A DNA stretch of 11,377 nt from Verrucomicrobia bacterium TMED44 (GTDB taxonomy: Bacteria; Verrucomicrobiota; Verrucomicrobiia; Opitutales; Seribacteraceae): contig NHCX01000107.1 of NCBI GenBank assembly GCA_002168015.1, forward strand, positions 6,508-17,884. The letters run 5' to 3'. The notes beneath the pieces are model-generated. The model worked only from the letters and a program-made list of their open reading frames with translations. It ran no database searches and had not been told where the DNA came from. Position 1 is the stretch's first letter; each line of letters begins with the position of its first letter. Below are positions 6,432 through 11,377 of this stretch, piece after piece. The position numbers and the translations under genes are program-made.

Positions 6432-8177
6432 GTGATTACACATATTTCCAGTTCTAAACTTAAGGTTATGCGCCGCAGGTTGGCTGCAGTCTACGGCATC
6501 GAGGAGGCAGATGTTCTTCTCAACCGACTTTATCAGATGGTTGGCCGGTACGGGGTGGGGGCACAGCTTACGGACTCTGGAGCGAATCTCGCTGCGAAAG
6601 ATGTGGTTCTTATTACCTATGCAGATATGGTACAGTCCACTTGCAAAGATTCCAGTCCGCTTAGTGTCCTCAAGGAATTTTGTACAGCCCGTCTTAAAGG
6701 GGCGGTTTCCACTATTCATATTTTGCCCTTCTATCCCTGGACCTCAGATGATGGCTTTTCGGTAGTGGATTACCGAGAAGTTAGCGAAGACTATGGAACC
6801 TGGGAAGATGTGAGTAAGTTAGGGGAAGAGTTTGATCTCATGTTTGACTTAGTCCTCAACCATTGCTCTTCCAAGAGTCCCTGGTTCAAGGAATATGTTT
6901 CTGGGATCGAACCGGGATTAAATTACATTATGGAAGGTAATCCAAAGACGGATTTATCGATGGTGGTAAGGCCACGATCGACTCCTTTACTTACTCCTTA
7001 TCAAACACGAAAAGGGGAACGCTTTGTCTGGACAACATTCAGTGCAGACCAAGTGGACCTGGATTGGACGAGCCCTGATCTTCTTTTTGAATTCCTAGAT
7101 ATCATACTCTACTATATTTCAATTGGTTGTAAAATCCTGCGATTGGATGCTGTGGCTTTTTTATGGAAAAAAATTGGTACCAATTGCTTGCACCTTCCGG
7201 AAACTCATCAAATTATTAAATTGATTCGAAATTTTCTGGAAGTGGTGGCTCCAGATGTGGTTATTTTGACCGAGACCAATGTTCCTCACGAAGAAAATAT
7301 TTCTTATTTTGGGAAGGGAGATGAAGCTCATGCTGTCTATCAGTTTTCCCTCCCACCCCTCTTGCTACATGGTCTGCTGCGTGGAACTTCTGAACATCTG
7401 ACAGATTGGGCGACCCATCTAGCTCCCCCTCCAAAGGGTTGCCATTTCTTGAATTTTACTGCGAGTCACGATGGGGTGGGTGTCCGTCCTTTGGAGGGAA
7501 TCTTACCTCATGAAGAAATCCTTGGATTGGCTGACGAAATCAGAAAAAAAGGCGGATTTGTATCGATGAGGAGATTAGAGGACGGTTCCGAGTCTCCCTA
7601 TGAACTTAACTCCACTTTTTTTTCCGCACTTTCTGATCCCGAAGATGAAGAATTGGGTATGGCCCGATTTCAGTGTTCACAGGCAGTAGCCCTTGCGATG
7701 AAAGGAATTCCCGCTGTTTATTTCCACTCCCTGTGTGGAACCCCGAATGATTTGGATGGTTATCAACAGACTAAGAGAAACCGGACGGTGAACCGGAAGA
7801 AGTGGGATCAAAAGGTGTTAAATGATTTACTGGACGATCAGGATACAGTACCCGCACAAATATTTCAGTGGTACTCGCGAACCTTGAGAATGCGGGCGGG
7901 TTGCCCAGCTTTTCATCCAGAAGCTCCCCAGGAAATTATAAACCTTGGTCTTTCAGTTTTTGCCTTTCGGAGGGATTCCCAAGACGGAGCCTTATCGGTT
8001 TTTTGCCTTTTTAATTTTAAATCTGATGAAACTGCTATTGAGGAGATGAAATTAGTAAAGAAAATTTTCCCTCAAAATAAAGCCCGTGATTTGATTAGCG
8101 GTGGAGAAATTGATTGGGACAAGACGGGTAGGTTACATTTGCGTCCGTATCAGGCTCTCTGGCTTAGTTCATCTTGA
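6432..8177 (+). CDS. Glucosylglycerate phosphorylase-type sugar phosphorylase (GH13_18, YcjM-like)
   Basis: Retaining GH13_18 phosphorylase that would cleave 2-O-glucosylglycerate with phosphate to glucose-1-phosphate and glycerate. The 581-residue protein carries ILPFYPWTSDDGFSVVDY, VLNHCSSKSPWF, the nucleophile in RLDAVAFLWK (Asp239), GTNCLHLPETH, the acid/base in TETNVPH (Glu281), YFGKGDEAHAVYQFSLPP and the transition-state Asp in ASHDGVG (Asp347), ending in a short beta domain (RPYQALWL). From memory, long segments match E. coli YcjM, characterised as glucosylglycerate phosphorylase, better than classical sucrose phosphorylases. The nearby gpgS supports this, though glucosylglycerol or sucrose(-6-phosphate) phosphorylase remains possible. 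The start is taken as GTG 6432; ATG 6468 is an alternative that would leave MRRRLAAVYG, close to the usual family beginning. Neither has a convincing ribosome binding site. Confidence 0.88.
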   Translation: MITHISSSKLKVMRRRLAAVYGIEEADVLLNRLYQMVGRYGVGAQLTDSGANLAAKDVVLITYADMVQSTCKDSSPLSVLKEFCTARLKGAVSTIHILPFYPWTSDDGFSVVDYREVSEDYGTWEDVSKLGEEFDLMFDLVLNHCSSKSPWFKEYVSGIEPGLNYIMEGNPKTDLSMVVRPRSTPLLTPYQTRKGERFVWTTFSADQVDLDWTSPDLLFEFLDIILYYISIGCKILRLDAVAFLWKKIGTNCLHLPETHQIIKLIRNFLEVVAPDVVILTETNVPHEENISYFGKGDEAHAVYQFSLPPLLLHGLLRGTSEHLTDWATHLAPPPKGCHFLNFTASHDGVGVRPLEGILPHEEILGLADEIRKKGGFVSMRRLEDGSESPYELNSTFFSALSDPEDEELGMARFQCSQAVALAMKGIPAVYFHSLCGTPNDLDGYQQTKRNRTVNRKKWDQKVLNDLLDDQDTVPAQIFQWYSRTLRMRAGCPAFHPEAPQEIINLGLSVFAFRRDSQDGALSVFCLFNFKSDETAIEEMKLVKKIFPQNKARDLISGGEIDWDKTGRLHLRPYQALWLSSS

Positions 8178-8902
8178 ATCTGATTCTTTTACCCCAGCTT
8201 GTTAGCCGGGCCAAGTGGAACAACCCGGATGTTCGATTCAAGCATCTGTCCGATGTGTTACGGGTACAGCCAGGAAGTGTGATCGATTTTGCGGTGGAAA
8301 ATGGGCCTAGAGGGAAAGGTAAAATTGAATCAATCAGTTCAGTTGAAGTGGAAGTCTCCTTCCAATGGGAGCAAACCATTGAGGCGAATTTTTTACCGGT
8401 CCGTTTACTAATTGGTCTATCGCGACCTCAGACATGCAGGAAGATTTTGGAACAAGCTGCGGCGATGGGTGTGGAAGAATTCCATTTCTTTGGGGCAGAT
8501 AAAGGAGAGCCTTCCTATGCTTCCAGTACTCTGTGGACTTCCGATGAATGGAAAGAGAAAATAAGGGGTGGTGTGGAGCAGGCATTTTCCACCCATTTAC
8601 CCAAATGTAAAATCTATGAGAATTTAAGTTCTGTCCTAAAGGAAACGGAGACAGCATCTGGGTTTCGAATTGGATTGGATAATTATGAAGCAACCGGCGG
8701 TCTTACACCGATCACTTTACAGCCTGAGGAACAGGTTTGGGTAGCGATTGGACCTGAGAGAGGATGGTCTCCAGATGAACGGAACCTGTTACGTGACAAT
8801 CTCTTTGAACTGCGACACCTAGGGAAGCGGGTCTTGCGGGTGGAAACTGCGGTGGTGGCTGCGGTGGGGATTTTGGGAATAAATAGCCTTTCAAAAGATT
8901 AA
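8174..8902 (+). CDS. RsmE-family 16S rRNA methyltransferase, divergent subfamily
   Basis: SPOUT-class methyltransferase of the RsmE family, whose characterised member makes m3U1498 in 16S rRNA. The 242-residue protein has the N-terminal PUA-like domain (about 1-70; RFKHLSDVLRVQPGSVI) and the knotted SAM-binding domain with LIGLSRPQ (79-86), IGPERGW (192-198) and LGKRVLRVETA (216-226). It belongs to the variant group that begins MNLILL and has EQAFSTHLP (135-143) where canonical RsmE has an AxEQS/R-type segment, so the exact target base is uncertain, the more so because a canonical paralogue lies nearby. The start is TTG, overlapping the phosphorylase stop (TTGA), which implies coupled translation. 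The position at the end of a sugar operon is likely incidental. The gene ends with a 4-nt overlap with convergent rsmD. Confidence 0.85.
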   Translation: MNLILLPQLVSRAKWNNPDVRFKHLSDVLRVQPGSVIDFAVENGPRGKGKIESISSVEVEVSFQWEQTIEANFLPVRLLIGLSRPQTCRKILEQAAAMGVEEFHFFGADKGEPSYASSTLWTSDEWKEKIRGGVEQAFSTHLPKCKIYENLSSVLKETETASGFRIGLDNYEATGGLTPITLQPEEQVWVAIGPERGWSPDERNLLRDNLFELRHLGKRVLRVETAVVAAVGILGINSLSKD

Positions 8903-9471
8903 TTCGATTTCTGAAAAAGGTGAAAAATAGGTGAGCCTTTCCCTGCTTTACCCAATGTTCGAACTAGTTGCCAACCCTCGGGGCTTTCTGATTCTCCGGC
9001 GGGGCACTCATGGATAAGTAATGAGTCAGAGTGAACGAACTTGTTTTTGAGCAACCTGTCGAAAAGTTGCCCCTTAAGATCATTTAATTCAAAATAGGGT
9101 GGATCAAGAAAGATCAGATCGAATGGGTTCGCAGGGACTGATTTTAATAAATTCAAAACATCCCTGACTATAACTTTGGCGGCACTTGTGGGCAGGCAGG
9201 CACTTTTAAGAACTCCTGCTATATTCTCACATAAAACTTGTGAAACCTTACGATTTTTCTCCACAAAAGTTGCATGGGATGCCCCTCGGCTTAAACCTTC
9301 CAATCCGTATGAGCCGGTACCTGCAAATAAATCCAGTATCCGGGTTTGTAGAACTTGATCTCCAATCGAGGAAAAGAGGCGTTCACGGTTGGCTTCCGTA
9401 GCAGGGCGTAGTCCTTGCGCTTTCCGAGAGCGTAAGGGAATACCTCGGGCCTTCCCTCCACTTATTCGCAT
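8899..9471 (-). CDS. rsmD: 16S rRNA (guanine-966-N2)-methyltransferase RsmD
   Basis: Rossmann-fold SAM methyltransferase that forms m2G966 in helix 31 of 16S rRNA during 30S assembly. The 190-residue length is typical. The N-terminus RISGGKARGIPL and RPATEANRERLF (22-33) match the RPT-x-RVREALF rRNA-binding segment of the family. Motif I is ILDLFAGTGSYGLE (45-58), followed by SRGA and FVEKN (69-73, SAM ribose binding), RDVL (103-106) for adenine contact and the catalytic LDPPY (122-126). ATG 9471 gives the expected start. The gene runs against its neighbours: it converges on the RsmE-like gene with overlapping stop codons and diverges from the second rsmE gene over 95 nt. Confidence 0.94.
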   Translation of the reverse strand: MRISGGKARGIPLRSRKAQGLRPATEANRERLFSSIGDQVLQTRILDLFAGTGSYGLEGLSRGASHATFVEKNRKVSQVLCENIAGVLKSACLPTSAAKVIVRDVLNLLKSVPANPFDLIFLDPPYFELNDLKGQLFDRLLKNKFVHSDSLLIHECPAGESESPEGWQLVRTLGKAGKGSPIFHLFQKSN

Positions 9472-9566
9472 TTATTCGAGGCGCTCTGCTTCCATTTATC
9501 CATTCGTAAAGGTTGTAGGAAAAGGGATGGTTTGCCAAGGAGAGATCAATCATTTAATACAAAACA
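9472..9566. promoter_or_regulatory. Divergent rsmD / rsmE intergenic region with possible plus-strand promoter
   Basis: The 95-nt gap between two divergent methyltransferase genes should hold a promoter for each. On the plus strand TTGCCA (9532-9537) and TAATAC (9555-9560) are separated by exactly 17 nt; the -35 matches 5 of 6 consensus bases and the -10 only about 3. Transcription from it would begin at or next to the rsmE ATG, giving a nearly leaderless mRNA. A GGAGAG at 9539-9544 lies 22 nt before the ATG, too far for a normal ribosome binding site. No convincing minus-strand promoter was recognised. Confidence 0.3.
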
Positions 9567-10292
9567 ATGACTCGGGTAATTCGCAGTTTTTACAAGGCTT
9601 CTTTCGAGGAGATTGGGGCGGAATTGTTGCTGGACCGGGAGGAAAGTTTCCACCTTTCCAAGGTTTTACGTCGAGTGAAAGGAGACCGTATCGAAGTATT
9701 GGATGGTAGAGGAATTCGGGCAAAAGCTGAATGCTTGGAGGTTACAAGTCAATCGGTCAGAGTCTCCATTTTAGAAATACAAAAACTTCCTCAAGTGATC
9801 CCACAGATCAGAATGCTGATTTCTCTAACAAAAAGCGGCGGATGGGAAGATCTGATCAAGCCTCTGACCGAGCTAGGAGTTAATCAAGTAACCCCCCTGA
9901 TTACCGAACGAACGGAGGTGAAAATGGATAAGAAAAAGTTTGAGAACAAGAAAAATAAGTGCGAAAAACTGGCCATGGAAGGCTGTAAGCAATCCGGCAA
10001 TCCGTGGTTGCCGGGAATCGATGATCCTCAGACTCTTGCCAGCTATCTATCAGAGTGTGATCGACCGATTTTCATGGCTAGTCTTGCTGCAGGTGTTTCT
10101 GGATTAAGTATAGATCAGAATATACAGGCTTTTGATATCTTAGTGGGTCCAGAAGGTGGATGGACAGTTAATGAGGAGAGGATGAGTAAAGCAAATGGAG
10201 CCCGTTTTTTCTCGCTAGGATCAAGTACACTTCGTACAGAGACAGCAGTACTATCTTCTTTGGCAGTTGCGCGAAATCAGTTTCTTGATTAA
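9567..10292 (+). CDS. rsmE: 16S rRNA (uracil-1498-N3)-methyltransferase RsmE, canonical form
   Basis: SPOUT methyltransferase that makes m3U1498 in the decoding region of 16S rRNA and acts on the assembled 30S particle. The 241-residue protein has the PUA-like N-terminal domain (SFHLSKVLRRVKGDRIEVLDG, 27-47), the canonical middle ISLTKSGGWEDLIKPLTELGV (85-105), ITERTEV (112-118), AMEGCKQSGNPWLP (136-149, the family AxEQs/R segment) and the knot motifs VGPEGGW (193-199), LGSSTLRTETA (217-227). It therefore fits the main RsmE group better than the neighbouring paralogue ending at 8902. The start is ATG 9567 with no adjacent Shine-Dalgarno. It is followed after 13 nt by the membrane vWA-like gene on the same strand, so the two may be cotranscribed. 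Confidence 0.93.
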   Translation: MTRVIRSFYKASFEEIGAELLLDREESFHLSKVLRRVKGDRIEVLDGRGIRAKAECLEVTSQSVRVSILEIQKLPQVIPQIRMLISLTKSGGWEDLIKPLTELGVNQVTPLITERTEVKMDKKKFENKKNKCEKLAMEGCKQSGNPWLPGIDDPQTLASYLSECDRPIFMASLAAGVSGLSIDQNIQAFDILVGPEGGWTVNEERMSKANGARFFSLGSSTLRTETAVLSSLAVARNQFLD

Positions 10293-10305
10293 CTTTTAGA
10301 AAAAA

Positions 10306-11377
10306 ATGTCTGAATTTAACGGAGAGCAAAAGTTGCGGGTCGTTTTAGAATCCATCTTACGCAATGTGCCCAAGAGCGAACAGTGTAAGAAATATGGGAT
10401 TACTGAGGCAGAATTTGACAGTTGGAATGATAAGCTGATCCGGGAGGGTAGTACGATATATGATGATCCAAAACCTTCGTCCAGTGTTTATCGGACTCCT
10501 TGGATGGCCGCTGTCAGGTATCTTGGTAAATTCGGATTATGGCTTAGCATACTTGTTAATTTGGCAGGAATCTGCGTGCTTGGGGTCTGGTACTTTTCAG
10601 AGAAAAAAGAACAGGTGATTGAACCTGTCCCTGTGGTCGAAGAATTCGTGCAGGAAGATTCCCCATTCTATGGGCAGTCTGAAAACGCTGTTTTACAACA
10701 GCGAGAAAGTCCTCTCATGGATGAATCTTCAGCAGATGATGATATTGAGAACTACATTGCTGGGTTTGATCAACCAGATCAGGAAAAAAATTTCCCATTG
10801 GAAAGCCTCTTGGCCGACCCACTAAGATTACCAACGCCTGAAGTCCTGAGTCCTGTGAACCCCGAGGATTTAAATGCGGAAGTTACGCTTTTTAATAAAA
10901 CCTATAAAGGAAAACATGTTGTATATGCCTTGGATGCCAGTGTGTATATGGTCGAAAATAACCGAAGCGTTCAAAGATTTGAGAAAATGAGAAATGAGCT
11001 GATGGATTCGATTATCAATTTGTCGAGTAATTCATACTTTAATCTCATCTTATACTGGAATTTACGAGAAGCAGCTGCTCTTAAGCGAACTATCATTCGG
11101 GCAAATCAGGAAAATAAGAAACTTGCTCTCGATTGGCTCTCGGGACTTGGCGGCACACCCAAAGAATTAAAAGTGAACAGGAATCGGTTTTTCCAAAAAG
11201 AACTTCTTTTTGCCAATCCTCTGCCTGGTATCATCGGGCCTTGGTATGGTGTCAGTACTGCCGTAAGCTATGACCCTGATATTATTTTTGTCTTTTCTGG
11301 TAATACGCCTGTTTTTAAACCAACCGAAGTGCCTAAATCACATTTCAGCCGTTTAGGCGTTACGCCCGATTCATCAT
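10306..11377 (+). CDS. Membrane protein with transposase-type HTH, one membrane helix and degenerate vWA domain (3' truncated)
   Basis: Open from ATG 10306 to the window end, 357 codons seen. Residues 4-47 (FNGEQKLRVVLESIL, then CKKYGITEAEFDSWNDKLIREG) resemble the helix-turn-helix of IS3-type transposase OrfA proteins. One hydrophobic helix follows at about 77-97 (LWLSILVNLAGICVLGVW), flanked by basic residues on the N-side, so the HTH should be cytoplasmic and the rest outside the inner membrane (inference). Residues 105-190 are an acidic, proline-rich linker. From about 204 a von Willebrand A-like fold appears: VVYALDASVYM (206-215), FNLILYW (245-251), LGGTPKE (281-287) and PDIIFVFSG (324-332). 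The MIDAS DxSxS is only DxSxY, while the Thr is kept. It is not a transposase, since no DDE domain follows. The function is unknown, and it may be cotranscribed with rsmE. Confidence 0.7.
   Translation, partial: MSEFNGEQKLRVVLESILRNVPKSEQCKKYGITEAEFDSWNDKLIREGSTIYDDPKPSSSVYRTPWMAAVRYLGKFGLWLSILVNLAGICVLGVWYFSEKKEQVIEPVPVVEEFVQEDSPFYGQSENAVLQQRESPLMDESSADDDIENYIAGFDQPDQEKNFPLESLLADPLRLPTPEVLSPVNPEDLNAEVTLFNKTYKGKHVVYALDASVYMVENNRSVQRFEKMRNELMDSIINLSSNSYFNLILYWNLREAAALKRTIIRANQENKKLALDWLSGLGGTPKELKVNRNRFFQKELLFANPLPGIIGPWYGVSTAVSYDPDIIFVFSGNTPVFKPTEVPKSHFSRLGVTPDSS

Noticed and set aside
9389..9709. 106-codon plus-strand frame spanning the rsmD start and rsmE start
   Set aside because: It overlaps two confidently identified genes and has no family resemblance.
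10306..10450. Insertion sequence suggested by the OrfA-like HTH
   Set aside because: No DDE transposase, inverted repeats or target duplication is visible; the same frame continues into a membrane helix and vWA-like domain.
10619..10825. 68-codon plus-strand frame
   Set aside because: It is out of frame within the HTH-vWA gene, which stays open for the whole remaining window.

Overview
The window looks like chromosomal DNA of a free-living, probably marine or salt-exposed bacterium. Verrucomicrobiota (Opitutia-like) is my best guess. The reasons are a moderate GC content, an rpsP-trmD-rplS cluster whose first gene ends in a long Glu/Lys/Ala tail, a glucosylglycerate locus, and an almost complete lack of Shine-Dalgarno sequences with several TTG/GTG starts. 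The taxonomic call is an inference, not something read directly from a marker gene.

Layout. Positions 1-1356 (+): ribosomal and tRNA-modification block, with the tail of a probable ribosomal protein S16 gene, trmD (tRNA m1G37 methyltransferase) and rplS (L19). Positions 1379-5019 (-): three tightly spaced genes read leftward, in order an M20-like metallopeptidase homologue with a degraded active site, gpgS (glucosyl-3-phosphoglycerate synthase) and a GT4-type glycosyltransferase. Positions 5020-5154: short divergent control region. Positions 5155-8902 (+): a second GT4 glycosyltransferase, a GH13_18 sugar phosphorylase that closely resembles glucosylglycerate phosphorylase (YcjM type), and an RsmE-like methyltransferase whose TTG start overlaps the phosphorylase stop. 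Positions 8899-9471 (-): rsmD. Positions 9567-10292 (+): a second, canonical rsmE. Positions 10306-11377 (+): the start of a gene for a membrane protein with a transposase-type helix-turn-helix, one membrane helix and a degenerate von Willebrand A domain, cut by the window end.

How the genes fit together. The centre (1379-8177) is best read as a glucosylglycerate compatible-solute locus. GpgS makes glucosyl-3-phosphoglycerate from an NDP-glucose and 3-phosphoglycerate, a phosphatase not encoded here would release glucosylglycerate, and the phosphorylase would recover glucose-1-phosphate and glycerate. The two GT4 enzymes may extend the product, for example to mannosylglucosylglycerate, but their substrates cannot be read from sequence. 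The M20-like protein has lost the catalytic glutamates and is translationally coupled to gpgS, which makes it the most puzzling member. The right part groups three rRNA methyltransferases, two of them distantly related RsmE-type SPOUT enzymes. There is no stretch over 300 bases without a gene, and I see no tRNA, rRNA, CRISPR array, insertion sequence or clear terminator.
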